Positions 1-7,618 of a DNA stretch of 27,656 nt are shown here, one piece after another. The notes beneath the pieces are model-generated. The model was not told the DNA's origin, ran no database searches, and saw only the letters and a list, made by a program, of their open reading frames with translations. Each line of letters begins with the position of its first letter. Positions within the stretch are counted from its first letter, which is position 1. The stretch comes from Minisyncoccota bacterium. Lineage in GTDB: Bacteria > Patescibacteriota > Minisyncoccia > Phycocordibacterales > UBA5272. The stretch spans positions 1 to 27,656 of the forward strand of contig JALHNF010000003.1 in NCBI GenBank assembly GCA_022843645.1, in the 5' to 3' direction. Position numbers and translations under genes: made by a program.

Positions 1-135
1 TCATTAATACATTTGCTTGTAGATATTAGAGCTGATTTTCTTTCTCCTCATTTCTTCTATTACGCGAGTGTTTCTGAGCGAATTTTATTTTTTCGCTGTA
101 CGTAATGCTCAGGGCGTATAGACATTATATTCAAA

Positions 136-1467
136 ATGAATACATCTTACTCAGGTGGTTTTGCTTCAAGGCGACCATCTCATACCACTCGGCCAGCACG
201 GTCGGGAGTCTCATATGGTGCACGACCTCGATTTCGAGCAGCGGGTAGCACCAGTAATCGTGGTGGTTCGACTGCTTTTTCTTCACGTTCATCTTCTGGT
301 GGCGGGCGGAGTCGATTTGGTGGCGGACGACGTTTCTCTAAGCCAAAACGTTCATATGGAGAGTCAATCGACGTATCAAAATTTATTTACAAACCAACAG
401 GTGTACACAAGGCGCCTGCATACGATGTGCAACATCAATTTGCAGACTTCAATTTTTCTCCGCTTATTGCGAAAAATTTAGAAGCGCGTGGCTTTACCAC
501 ACCAACCCCTATTCAAGACCAAACCATTACACATGCCTTAGAGGGGCGTGATGTTATTGGGCTTGCAAGTACAGGGTCAGGAAAAACAGGGGCGTTTCTT
601 TTACCGCTTATCAACAAGCTCTCGTACGATAGGTATCAGAAAGTGCTTGTCTTGGCGCCAACCCGTGAGCTCGCCATGCAGATCAATGAAGAGCTTCGTG
701 AGTTTTCGCATGGTATGCGACTCTACTCGACTGTGTGTGTCGGTGGAGCGTCTATATTTAATCAAATACAACACCTTCGTCGAGTCAATCACTTTGTGAT
801 TGGTACACCAGGGCGTCTGCAAGACCTCTCCGATCGAGGCATTATTGATTTTTCTGAGTTCCAAAACATTGTCATTGATGAATTTGACCGTATGCTTGAT
901 ATGGGCTTCATTGACGCCATTACGGCAATTTTGAAAAAGCTTCCAGAAAAGCGGCAATCACTCTTCTTTTCGGCAACTATGCCGCCACGCATTAAGACGA
1001 TTGTGCATGACTTTTTGAAGAATCCATTTTCGATTGATCTCGGTTCAGGTATCAGTACAAAAAATGTTGAGCAAGACGTTATCAGGGTTCTCGACAGGCG
1101 ACATAAGTCTGTTGAGCTTGAAAAACTCCTCAATACAAAAGATGCAACCCGAACTATCATCTTTGCTGAAACTAAAAGAGAGGTAGAAAATGTCTATGAA
1201 GAGTTGAAAGCGAAAGACTTTAAAGTTGCGTATTTGCATGGTGACAAACGTCAACGTGAACGAGAGCGTACGCTCAAAGCATTTAAAGATGGTATTGTTG
1301 ATGTCTTAATTGCAACAGACGTCGCGGCGCGAGGAATTGACGTGAAAGATGTAAGTCATGTGATCAATTACACCGTGCCACAAACACATGATGACTATGT
1401 GCACCGGATTGGCCGTACTGGCCGTGGAGGGAAGATTGGCAAGGCGTTTACATTTGTGAGTGTATAG
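136..1467 (+). CDS. DEAD-box ATP-dependent RNA helicase with N-terminal RG-rich tail
   Basis: This 443-residue protein should unwind or remodel RNA using ATP in the cytoplasm. The two RecA-like domains are complete: Q motif near residue 125, Walker A ASTGSGKT at 144-151, PTRELA at 175-180, TPGR at 224-227, SAT at 279-281, ATDVAARGID at 393-402 and HRIGRTGR at 423-430. Motif II reads DEFD (248-251) instead of DEAD. Residues 1-75 are a low-complexity, Arg/Gly/Ser-rich, probably disordered tail that may bind RNA. In many bacterial paralogues such a tail is C-terminal, whereas here the protein stops about 13 residues after motif VI. The next gene encodes an RRM protein, so the pair may act together in RNA folding, ribosome assembly or cold adaptation (inference). 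It could be called RhlE/DeaD-like, but the exact subfamily is not resolved. Confidence 0.95.
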   Translation: MNTSYSGGFASRRPSHTTRPARSGVSYGARPRFRAAGSTSNRGGSTAFSSRSSSGGGRSRFGGGRRFSKPKRSYGESIDVSKFIYKPTGVHKAPAYDVQHQFADFNFSPLIAKNLEARGFTTPTPIQDQTITHALEGRDVIGLASTGSGKTGAFLLPLINKLSYDRYQKVLVLAPTRELAMQINEELREFSHGMRLYSTVCVGGASIFNQIQHLRRVNHFVIGTPGRLQDLSDRGIIDFSEFQNIVIDEFDRMLDMGFIDAITAILKKLPEKRQSLFFSATMPPRIKTIVHDFLKNPFSIDLGSGISTKNVEQDVIRVLDRRHKSVELEKLLNTKDATRTIIFAETKREVENVYEELKAKDFKVAYLHGDKRQRERERTLKAFKDGIVDVLIATDVAARGIDVKDVSHVINYTVPQTHDDYVHRIGRTGRGGKIGKAFTFVSV

Positions 1468-1497
1468 TTCTCTCACGTCTTCTTATCTCCCGGCGAA

Positions 1498-1549
1498 TGA
1501 TCACTTTTCTCTTGGGTAGGGGGAGGTATGGGCAAAGAAAAAGTGATCA
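1498..1549. repeat. Inverted repeat downstream of the helicase gene
   Basis: TGATCACTTT at 1498-1507 is repeated in inverse as AAAGTGATCA at 1540-1549, and flanking CTCTT and AAAGA bases can extend the stem imperfectly around a G-rich loop. No T-run follows on the plus strand, so a factor-independent terminator is not clearly supported. It may be a 3'-end RNA structure of the helicase mRNA or a protein-binding dyad. Confidence 0.35.
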
Positions 1550-1623
1550 TGAGGGCGGGTTGGGTAAAAACTCAAAGGCGTGAGTATCTGTGGATAACTA
1601 TAGCGTTATACGGAAAAGTGTGT

Positions 1624-1629
1624 TATTAT
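1624..1629 (+). promoter_or_regulatory. Probable extended -10 promoter of the RRM gene
   Basis: TATTAT is preceded by TG with one intervening base, matching an extended -10 element. No good -35 hexamer lies 16-18 bases upstream. A start near 1636 would give a leader of about 83 nt that contains the 1669-1708 hairpin. Confidence 0.4.
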
Positions 1630-1668
1630 TAAATTTAAGTAAGTGTCGGTTTCTTTGGGTTCAAGAGC

Positions 1669-1708
1669 TTGTAAGCTAGGGGACGAAGGAGAGAAGAAGA
1701 GCTTACAA
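1669..1708 (+). promoter_or_regulatory. Leader hairpin with purine-rich loop before the RRM gene
   Basis: TTGTAAGCT (1669-1677) and AGCTTACAA (1700-1708) form a perfect 9-bp stem. The 22-nt loop is purine rich and contains GGAG, the only Shine-Dalgarno-like sequence before the start at 1719. In linear distance GGAG lies nearly 30 nt from the ATG, too far to act normally, but folding would bring it much closer. This could be a control element, for example for temperature or autoregulation (inference). Confidence 0.45.
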
Positions 1709-1718
1709 CAAAAAATCT

Positions 1719-2021
1719 ATGAAAAAAATTTATGTTGGTAACCTTGCGTGGGCTACTACAAATGAAAGTTTAGCAGCAGCATTCAAACCTTTCGGTGAAG
1801 TGTCGTCTGCAGTTGTTATGATGGACAAAATGACAGGCCGATCACGTGGCTTTGGTTTTGTTGAGATGACAAATGACGCAGAAGCTGATGGTGCAATCGC
1901 AAAACTTCATGAGTCAGAGCTCGATGGACGAAACATTATCGTAAACGAAGCTCGACCTCGAGAAGAAGGTGCGGGCGCTCCTCGACGAACAGGCGGATTC
2001 GGCGCTCCTCGACGATTCTAG
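1719..2021 (+). CDS. Small RNA-binding protein, single RRM domain
   Basis: The 100-residue protein is essentially one RNA recognition motif, a single-stranded RNA-binding fold. RNP2 is IYVGNL at residues 4-9 and RNP1 is RGFGFVEM at 43-50, with the aromatic residues that stack on bases present. The last 20 residues form a short basic Gly/Ala/Arg tail with two GAPRR copies, like the glycine-rich tails of cyanobacterial and CPR RRM proteins that are often cold-induced. It is flanked by a likely own promoter and structured leader on one side and a strong terminator on the other, so it is probably an independent, highly expressed unit. The neighbouring helicase suggests shared work on RNA structure (inference). 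Confidence 0.95.
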   Translation: MKKIYVGNLAWATTNESLAAAFKPFGEVSSAVVMMDKMTGRSRGFGFVEMTNDAEADGAIAKLHESELDGRNIIVNEARPREEGAGAPRRTGGFGAPRRF

Positions 2022-2036
2022 TCTCTCGTACTCTTT

Positions 2037-2074
2037 AAACAAAACCACTCTAAAAAAGAGTGGTTTTGTTTTTT
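2037..2074 (+). terminator. Rho-independent terminator after the RRM gene
   Basis: A perfect 15-bp stem (2037-2051 with 2057-2071) around a five-A loop runs directly into a T tract. Its position 16 bases after the RRM stop codon fits strong termination of this unit. Confidence 0.9.
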
Positions 2075-2142
2075 GCGCCACAACATCTGTCTAAGAAGTG
2101 TATATGTAAAGCGAATGTCTGAGGTATTTTGCTGTGCTAAGG

Positions 2143-2148
2143 TATACT
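2143..2148 (+). promoter_or_regulatory. -10 element TATACT close to the YciB-like start
   Basis: TATACT ends 11 nt before the ATG at 2160 and no Shine-Dalgarno site lies between them. This predicts a leader of only a few nucleotides. No clear -35 hexamer was found. Confidence 0.5.
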
Positions 2149-2159
2149 AGATATAGACT

Positions 2160-2741
2160 ATGCAAGATATATTTTCAAAAAAGCTGTGGATCAACTTACT
2201 CTGTGAGTTTGGGCCCATTGTTGCTTTTCTTGCGTCCTATGAAATGTATGGTTTTGGCACAGCCACTTTTGCCATGATATGTGCGACACTCGTCTCCTTT
2301 ATTGTTTTATGGTCTTTTGAGCGGCACCCTCCGTACTTTGCGTTTTTTAATACTATCTCGGTTCTCTTGTTTGGCGGAGTCTCATTATTTGTTAATATCC
2401 CAGACGTATTTATTTTTCGAGACACTGCGCTTGACATTGTGCTTGGCACTGTATTTCTTGCGAGTCTTCGCTATCAAAGAACAGGACTCGAATTCTTTTT
2501 CTCTAATGTGTTTGCGCTCACTAAGCAAGGTTGGCGAGAATTTACATTTCGTTGGGGGCTATTTTACATTTTTCTGGCGTTTGTGAATGAGACAATACGC
2601 ATTACACTATCTCCAGATGCATGGGTAGAAGCAAAAGTGTGGATGATTGTGGGAACTGTTATCTTCGGCTTCTACCAGCTACGATTAACAGCAAAAACAC
2701 GTCTGCCCGAGGCCAATCGCTTCGGCCTACGAATACACTAA
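2160..2741 (+). CDS. YciB/IspZ-family inner-membrane protein (septation protein A-like)
   Basis: The 193-residue product is strongly hydrophobic with about five or six predicted membrane spans and matches the YciB family pattern: an early FGPIVAF segment, a central FGGVSLF motif followed by a long hydrophobic stretch, and the later WGLFYIFLAFVNE and AWVEAKVW segments. YciB proteins are membrane proteins linked to cell-envelope synthesis and division in proteobacteria, but their biochemical activity is not settled. The length is near the usual 180 residues. The start codon lies just after a TATACT box. The nitroreductase gene follows after 15 bases, so the two are probably co-transcribed. Confidence 0.8.
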   Translation: MQDIFSKKLWINLLCEFGPIVAFLASYEMYGFGTATFAMICATLVSFIVLWSFERHPPYFAFFNTISVLLFGGVSLFVNIPDVFIFRDTALDIVLGTVFLASLRYQRTGLEFFFSNVFALTKQGWREFTFRWGLFYIFLAFVNETIRITLSPDAWVEAKVWMIVGTVIFGFYQLRLTAKTRLPEANRFGLRIH

Positions 2742-2756
2742 TCTTTTTACTCTACT

Positions 2757-3437
2757 ATGAATTTGCAAGATACTATTGATGCGCTTAATACGCGGTACGC
2801 GGTAAAGAAATTTGACCCAACAAAAAAGCTTAGCGAAGCGCAGGTTGCCTTCTTAGAAGAGGTCTTACGCCTTACGCCATCGAGTTTTGGGCTTGAGCCA
2901 TGGAAATTTATTATCATAGGCGATAATGATGTTCGTACAGAACTCTTCAAGTATTCGTACCACAATGCACAGGTCCTCGATGCCTCTCATCTTATTATTT
3001 TGTGCGCAAAAGAGCATGTTTACGTGCGTGACGTACAGGCATTTTTGGACCGAACAGTACGTATTCGAAACGTAGACATAAATGTCTTATCTGCCTTACG
3101 CAAAACACTCTTTGGTGTTGTTTTGGCTCGTAACTTAAACGCATGGCTTCTGGGTATTCCAGAGCTTGTCTTTGGGACTCGTATTTTTAGGCAGTGGCAA
3201 ACCAAACAAGTCTACATTGCACTTGGCAACCTTATCTCTGCGTGTGCACACCAGGGTATCGACGCTGCGCCCATGGAAGGTTTTCATCAGCGTGCATACA
3301 AAAGAATATTAGGTAACAGGGCAGATGGATATACACCTGTTGTGTTGTGTGCCGTGGGGTACCGCGCTTCTAATGATGTATTTGCTTCTATGGCAAAAGT
3401 TCGAAAAGAAAAAGATGAGGTTATTACAAGAATATAA
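2757..3437 (+). CDS. Nitroreductase-family FMN oxidoreductase
   Basis: This 226-residue protein has the nitroreductase fold signature: an N-terminal RYAVKKFD motif (13-20) contacting FMN phosphate, then TPSSFGLEPW near residues 40-49, and a C-terminal half with the ALGNLISACAHQGIDAAPMEGF region (written here as two parts, ALGNLISACAH and QGIDAAPMEGF). Such enzymes use NAD(P)H to reduce quinones, nitro compounds or flavin-like substrates in the cytosol; the physiological substrate cannot be read from the sequence. The closest known type is NfsB or NAD(P)H-dependent oxidoreductase. It follows the YciB-like gene by 15 bases and ends at a terminator shared with the convergent minus-strand genes. 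Confidence 0.9.
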   Translation: MNLQDTIDALNTRYAVKKFDPTKKLSEAQVAFLEEVLRLTPSSFGLEPWKFIIIGDNDVRTELFKYSYHNAQVLDASHLIILCAKEHVYVRDVQAFLDRTVRIRNVDINVLSALRKTLFGVVLARNLNAWLLGIPELVFGTRIFRQWQTKQVYIALGNLISACAHQGIDAAPMEGFHQRAYKRILGNRADGYTPVVLCAVGYRASNDVFASMAKVRKEKDEVITRI

Positions 3438-3464
3438 AAAACCAGCACACGCTGCTGATTTTTT
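3437..3464. terminator. Bidirectional terminator between convergent units
   Basis: An 11-bp stem with one internal mismatch (AAAAACCAGCA with TGCTGATTTTT) around a five-base loop begins at the stop codon of the nitroreductase. It has T runs on both strands, so it can end both the plus-strand nitroreductase unit and the minus-strand unit that stops at 3485. Confidence 0.75.
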
Positions 3465-3484
3465 ATAGTACGTACAGATGTATT

Positions 3485-3817
3485 TTATAAACCTTCAAAT
3501 GGATCACTTGTATCTGAGGAATTCAACTCCGCAATAGCATTTATGGTATTGGAGATTTCTATTTGAGTGGCACCAGCCCCTTTATCAGAGTCAGGCGTTT
3601 CTGTCTTTGGTGTGGTACTTGAGTAAGAAGTACTGTTGGTATTGCTAGAGCCTTCAACGTCAGACAAAGAAACATCATTTGCCATATCTTCTTTATCACG
3701 AGTATCCATTTCTTTCTCCGTTGCGTTCCATAAGCCTTCGTTGCTTTCTTTTGAAAACCATAGATAGCCCAGAAGGCCGGCAATGAGCATTACAACAATA
3801 ATGATAGGCTTCTTCAT
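3485..3817 (-). CDS. Small membrane-anchored protein of unknown function
   Basis: No family is recognised. The 110-residue product has one N-terminal hydrophobic helix (about residues 4-21) with Lys before it, so it is probably anchored with the rest outside. The remainder is a low-complexity Ser/Thr/Asn and acidic linker, typical of extracellular spacers, ending in DPFEGL at the C-terminus. A similar DPFE motif occurs near the C-terminus of the small pilus-locus protein at 7619-8023. The gene starts 3 bases after the preceding minus-strand gene stops, so both are in one operon. A role at the envelope, possibly connected with pili, is inference only. Confidence 0.75.
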   Translation of the reverse strand: MKKPIIIVVMLIAGLLGYLWFSKESNEGLWNATEKEMDTRDKEDMANDVSLSDVEGSSNTNSTSYSSTTPKTETPDSDKGAGATQIEISNTINAIAELNSSDTSDPFEGL

Positions 3818-3820
3818 ATA

Positions 3821-4378
3821 CTAGTTGTTTGAAGGGGTACGATATGATTTGAGGCTTTCAAGCGTTGGGCGGATTGTCTCTTGGGCGTATCGCTTTACGT
3901 CTTGTCTGCCTGCGATTACTTTTTTATGTAGTTCTCGTGCCGCCTCAAGAGTTGCTCTAAACTGACCTTGAGATGCAGCGCACGCAAATTGCTTAGACTC
4001 ACTTAGTTTTGCAACAAAGGCGGCCTTATCAGCTCGAACTTGGTTTTTCTTTCCAATCAGTGTTTCAATTTGCGCATCAAGAGTTGCTGTATTTGCGCCA
4101 TTTGCCTTGAGTTTTGCTGAAATTTCTTTTAAACGTGTTTCAATTTGTGAAAGTTGTGCATCAACGTTCCCATTCTGTGTATTATATCGAGCTACACGAT
4201 CATTGATTCGAGATGTGACACGTTCGCATGCTTCACCGATACGTCCTTTACGTACCTCAGTTCGGCTCTCTTGCCGAGGAGGAGTACTCGTTCCACTATT
4301 TGAATCTTGCGCGTATACAAAGCTTAGTGTGCTCACTGTGAGTACGCCAAGCATGACTAACATATATTGTGTTTTCAT
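3821..4378 (-). CDS. Exported helical protein of unknown function
   Basis: The 185-residue protein starts with a classical signal peptide (MKTQYMLVMLGVLTVSTLSF, then VYA before QDS), with predicted cleavage after residue 23. The mature part is charged and strongly helical, probably a coiled coil over roughly residues 45-130, and has only two cysteines (in EACERV and FACAAS), which could form a disulfide. The ATG at 4378 was chosen over an upstream in-frame start because it gives a proper signal peptide and lies nine bases after a TACAAT promoter element. It is the first gene of a two-gene operon with the anchored protein at 3485-3817. No family is recognised. Confidence 0.75.
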   Translation of the reverse strand: MKTQYMLVMLGVLTVSTLSFVYAQDSNSGTSTPPRQESRTEVRKGRIGEACERVTSRINDRVARYNTQNGNVDAQLSQIETRLKEISAKLKANGANTATLDAQIETLIGKKNQVRADKAAFVAKLSESKQFACAASQGQFRATLEAARELHKKVIAGRQDVKRYAQETIRPTLESLKSYRTPSNN

Positions 4379-4387
4379 ACATATGAT

Positions 4388-4393
4388 ATTGTA
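4388..4393 (-). promoter_or_regulatory. Extended -10 promoter for the exported helical protein
   Basis: On the minus strand TGG is followed by TACAAT, an extended -10 element. The ATG at 4378 follows after nine bases, so the transcript would have a leader of only about three nucleotides. Confidence 0.5.
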
Positions 4394-4436
4394 CCAAAAG
4401 TTGTTACATCTTGTTGCGTATCCTGTACACAGTCTT

Positions 4437-5081
4437 TTAGTGGGCGATAGTAATAGCAAAAACGTTTTTTGCTCCGTGCTGTAAAGCTAATCTCCGGAGC
4501 TCCTCGATTGTTGCGCCTGTTGTGGTGACATCGTCGAAAATACAAATGTCTCTACCGAGTAGTGTTTTAGGATTTTGTAGTAAAAAAGCATTACGCATAT
4601 TAAGAAGACGTTTTTCTCGTGAGAGTCCCACTTGAGCTTGTTTGTTTACTCGTGTGAAAGTTGTAGGTGGTAATAGCTCAAACTGATCGGGGTACATATG
4701 AGAGAGGGTCTGTACGACATGTTGTACGTGGTCATATCCGCGGATTTGGATATGGCGCTTAAGTGGCGGGACAGGGAGCAGATATGTTTTTTCTTTGCTG
4801 AGCTTTATAGACTCCTGAGAGGCTTCGGTGTAGAGATTTTGCAAGTATGGAGCAATTTTATGCGCAATTGATTGTGTGTGATAAAACTTCAAAGCGCGGA
4901 CAACTCTTTTGACTCGTTTGTCCTTGTAGTCCCATAGCGGATGTATGTACTTAAACTGTGTTGTACTCGCAAGGGGAAGTGTATGTAAGCAGTTTTCACA
5001 CAGAGAAGCACCTTCGGTGTCACAGACCACACATTGCTCTGGGAAAATACTATGTATTACCGCCATAAAAAAGCTTCTCAT
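4437..5081 (-). CDS. ComF-family amidophosphoribosyltransferase-like protein
   Basis: This 214-residue protein has the ComF layout: an N-terminal zinc-ribbon-like pair (CVVC and CENC within the first 35 residues), a basic middle segment, and a type I phosphoribosyltransferase PRPP loop ICIFDDVTTTGAT near the C-terminus. ComF proteins are needed for natural transformation in several bacteria, probably on the cytosolic side of DNA uptake, though their enzymatic role is unclear. Its position next to a type IV pilus locus fits an uptake role, but the genes are divergent. The ATG at 5081 is preferred; an in-frame GTG three codons earlier (5090) is possible. Confidence 0.88.
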   Translation of the reverse strand: MRSFFMAVIHSIFPEQCVVCDTEGASLCENCLHTLPLASTTQFKYIHPLWDYKDKRVKRVVRALKFYHTQSIAHKIAPYLQNLYTEASQESIKLSKEKTYLLPVPPLKRHIQIRGYDHVQHVVQTLSHMYPDQFELLPPTTFTRVNKQAQVGLSREKRLLNMRNAFLLQNPKTLLGRDICIFDDVTTTGATIEELRRLALQHGAKNVFAITIAH

Positions 5082-5129
5082 ATATTCCACGTAAAGATCT
5101 TAATAGAAGAATGTGTGAATGTCCCATGG

Positions 5130-5135
5130 TATACT
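5130..5135 (+). promoter_or_regulatory. Extended -10 promoter at the head of the pilus locus
   Basis: TGG followed by TATACT lies 13 nt before the ATG at 5149 and there is no Shine-Dalgarno site between. An upstream in-frame ATG at 5119 would place the promoter inside the coding region, which is why 5149 is taken as the start. Confidence 0.55.
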
Positions 5136-5148
5136 ACTAGGCAACACC

Positions 5149-6264
5149 ATGTTTGACTTTCTCAAAAATATTATACCAAAATCAGTTGTTTCGAGCCGTG
5201 GAGCAAGTGTACTGGGTATTGATATCGGAAGCTCAGCTATCAAGGTTGTACAGCTTCGTAAGAAAGATGGGAAAGCCGTTCTTGAGACCTATGGAGCACT
5301 TGCGCTCGGTCCGTACGCAGGGCTTGAAGTTGGACAAGCGACAAACTTAGATCAAGTCAAAATAGCACAAGCTCTCGTTGATATTATTCGAGAGGCAAAA
5401 GTTACGACAAAAGACTGTGCAATCGCGATACCTCTATCTGCAAGTCTGGTACGCACCATTACGCTTCCTCGAGTGTCGGAGAAGGATTTGGCAACGATGG
5501 TGCCAATAGAAGCACGCAAGTACATTCCAGTTCCAATTGGAGAGGTAAGTCTTGACTGGTGGGTAATACCAAGTCAAGAATTTGAAAGTGAGACAGAGGA
5601 TGATACTTCCCGCGCAGCAAAAATTGATGTACTTATTGCCGCTATTCATAATGAGACTGTTGAAAAATATAAGCTTATTAGTCAATCGGTGGGACTTGCG
5701 CCGTCATTCTATGAAATAGAGCTTTTTAGTACAGTACGTTCTGTATTGCGACGTGAAATGGCGCCAACGCTTGTGATAGATATTGGTGCAGGCGCAACAA
5801 AAGTCTCTCTTGTGGAGCGAGGAGTGCTCAAACGTTCTCATCATATCAATCGTGGGTCTCAAGACATTACGCTTGCTATTGCAAGATCTTTTGGGGTGTC
5901 CATAAAACAAGCAGAAGATATGAAGCGTCGTTACGGTACGCTTGGAAAGACAGAAGATAGTGCTATTCGAGAGTTAGTTGAGCTTACGTCTGAGTTTATA
6001 TTTAGTCAGGCCGCGCAAGTGGCTATTGCATACGAAAGGCAGCAAAATAAAACGATTAAAAAGGTATTCTTGACAGGTGGTGGCGCGCTTCTAAAAGACA
6101 TGGTTAGTGACGCAAGTGACAAGCTTGAGATTGAAGTCGTGAAAGGGCATCCATTTTCTATTGTTGAAGCTCCGGTTTTTTTGCACGATATTCTTGATCA
6201 GGCTGGGCCCGAGTTTGCAGTCGCTATTGGACTTGCTCTCCGAAAGTTGGAAGAGTTAGAGTAG
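5149..6264 (+). CDS. pilM: Type IV pilus assembly protein PilM
   Basis: The 371-residue protein is an actin-like ATPase of the FtsA/PilM fold. Nucleotide-binding segments are visible: the first phosphate loop GIDIGSSAIK near residue 26, the second VIDIGAGATK near residue 215, and the adenosine motif FLTGGGA near residue 307. PilM sits on the cytoplasmic side of the membrane and binds the N-terminal tail of PilN, linking the pilus platform to the motors. The start MFDFLKN at 5149 matches typical PilM N-termini. It is first in the pil locus; PilN- and PilO-like genes follow after a gap of 110 bases containing a further -10 element. Confidence 0.95.
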   Translation: MFDFLKNIIPKSVVSSRGASVLGIDIGSSAIKVVQLRKKDGKAVLETYGALALGPYAGLEVGQATNLDQVKIAQALVDIIREAKVTTKDCAIAIPLSASLVRTITLPRVSEKDLATMVPIEARKYIPVPIGEVSLDWWVIPSQEFESETEDDTSRAAKIDVLIAAIHNETVEKYKLISQSVGLAPSFYEIELFSTVRSVLRREMAPTLVIDIGAGATKVSLVERGVLKRSHHINRGSQDITLAIARSFGVSIKQAEDMKRRYGTLGKTEDSAIRELVELTSEFIFSQAAQVAIAYERQQNKTIKKVFLTGGGALLKDMVSDASDKLEIEVVKGHPFSIVEAPVFLHDILDQAGPEFAVAIGLALRKLEELE

Positions 6265-6357
6265 CGTATCTGCACCTCCATCTTTCTTGGGTAGAAAAAA
6301 CAAGACGTGCTCTTCTTCTTGTATGTATTGTGCTATAGCCAAAAAAAAACTACGCGG

Positions 6358-6363
6358 TATACT
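6358..6363 (+). promoter_or_regulatory. -10 element TATACT before the PilN-like gene
   Basis: TATACT ends 11 nt before the ATG at 6375. The 110-base gap after pilM contains no other clear feature, so the PilN-like gene probably has an internal promoter in addition to read-through from pilM. Confidence 0.45.
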
Positions 6364-6374
6364 GTACAGTAGGT

Positions 6375-7049
6375 ATGGATGCACAAACATCTTTTATTCC
6401 AAAACGTACACTAGATACACAAGCGCGTATACAACGTGCAGATACAGTGAGTATCTTCACTGTTCTTTCCACGATCGTTTTTTTTGTAGTCCTCCTTGGC
6501 GCAGGTGCAATGTTTTTGTGGCAACGATCACTTTTTAGCGAAGTTAAGAACGCAGAAGCACAACTTGTACAACAGAGGCAGTCCTTCGATGAGGCTCAAA
6601 TAGCAGACCTCGTCTCTCTTGATACTCGTCTTCGTATAGGCGCAGAGCTTCTTGGGAACCGTCTCTACACATCAAAGATACTACAGCTGTTGAATGCAAA
6701 CACTATTAGCACCGTTCGTTTCAGTAAACTCAGTATTGACCCGTCCCTTGTAGACAAAACAAAACTGAGAATTAATTTAAGTGGTCAAGCAAGAGACTAT
6801 GCTTCGATAGCTCTCCAGTCAGACATATTCTCTAAACTTTCTGGAACTGTTTTAGAGTACGACTTCTCAAATCTAACACTTGATCAGGCGGGAAATGTGG
6901 TTTTTGATATGACCGCAATATTTGATAAGCGGGCGGTGCGTTTTGATGCGCAAGTTGAACAAGTAAGCGGCGACCAAGCGCTTTCTGAACAAGGTATCAA
7001 CCCTGTGCCAAACGAAGGTTCTTTTTTTGAAATTGAAACCATAAATTAA
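6375..7049 (+). CDS. PilN-like type IV pilus platform protein
   Basis: The 224-residue protein has a short cytosolic N-terminus (about 23 residues) with an FIPKRTLD segment that resembles the PilM-binding tail of PilN, then one membrane helix (about 24-48), a coiled-coil stretch (about 55-80) and an extracytoplasmic domain. Position between pilM and a PilO-like gene supports PilN. The protein should dimerise with PilO outside the membrane and hold PilM inside. The sequence itself is weakly conserved, so the assignment rests on architecture and order. There is no Shine-Dalgarno site; a TATACT box lies 11 bases before the start. Confidence 0.8.
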   Translation: MDAQTSFIPKRTLDTQARIQRADTVSIFTVLSTIVFFVVLLGAGAMFLWQRSLFSEVKNAEAQLVQQRQSFDEAQIADLVSLDTRLRIGAELLGNRLYTSKILQLLNANTISTVRFSKLSIDPSLVDKTKLRINLSGQARDYASIALQSDIFSKLSGTVLEYDFSNLTLDQAGNVVFDMTAIFDKRAVRFDAQVEQVSGDQALSEQGINPVPNEGSFFEIETIN

Positions 7050-7053
7050 AATT

Positions 7054-7617
7054 ATGACACGACTCATTTTTAACATCGTCCTCCTCCTTGCATCTGTTAT
7101 GGTTGTATTTGTATACATTAAACCAACATACGAAGATCCTGAGGCGGGAATCGTTACTCTTCAAAACCGTAAAGAAGTACTTCTCGAAGCTCGGTCTCAG
7201 CTCGATACACTGAAAAAAAAACAGTCTGAACTAATTGCTCGCCGGAATACTTTCTCTGAAGAAGAAATTCGTAATCTTGACCGTATTGTACCTCAAGAAA
7301 TGAATCCAGTTCTTTTCATCATGGAGCTTGATACCATTGCGCGTTCATACGGTATGTCTATTAAAAACATAAAGTTTGAAGAAGAAAAAAAGACCGGCAT
7401 AGAAACCCCAAGCGAACTAGCTAAGAAAAAAGCGTACGAAACGTTTACTGTGACTTTTGATGTAACAGGCTCATACCAGAATTTCAGCACTTTTCTTACT
7501 TTGGTAGAACAGAGTTTGCGCATTGTTGATGTCTCATCGGTTTCTGTTACGGCAAATGAAGTAACAGATATCTATCAATATACGGTTAAAGTCCATACAT
7601 ATTGGATCAAAAAATAG
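7054..7617 (+). CDS. PilO-like type IV pilus platform protein
   Basis: This 187-residue protein has an N-terminal membrane helix (about 3-22), a coiled coil (about 40-75) and a C-terminal alpha/beta domain including SYQNFSTFLTLVEQSLRIV (residues near 143-161), a pattern typical of the PilO fold in which one strand-helix unit packs against PilN. It lies 4 bases after the PilN-like gene. Together the two should make the membrane-spanning collar that transmits motor action to the pilus base. Assignment is by architecture and operon position more than by invariant residues. Confidence 0.82.
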   Translation: MTRLIFNIVLLLASVMVVFVYIKPTYEDPEAGIVTLQNRKEVLLEARSQLDTLKKKQSELIARRNTFSEEEIRNLDRIVPQEMNPVLFIMELDTIARSYGMSIKNIKFEEEKKTGIETPSELAKKKAYETFTVTFDVTGSYQNFSTFLTLVEQSLRIVDVSSVSVTANEVTDIYQYTVKVHTYWIKK

Positions 7618-7618
7618 T

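Noticed and set aside
1..135. A gene or clear promoter before the helicase
   Set aside because: Only weak TATAGA and TATATT elements and a short GCGA/TCGC repeat are visible; no frame of useful length occurs.
5119..5148. Ten-codon upstream extension of PilM
   Set aside because: It would include the TATACT promoter element, and the start at 5149 gives the typical PilM N-terminus.
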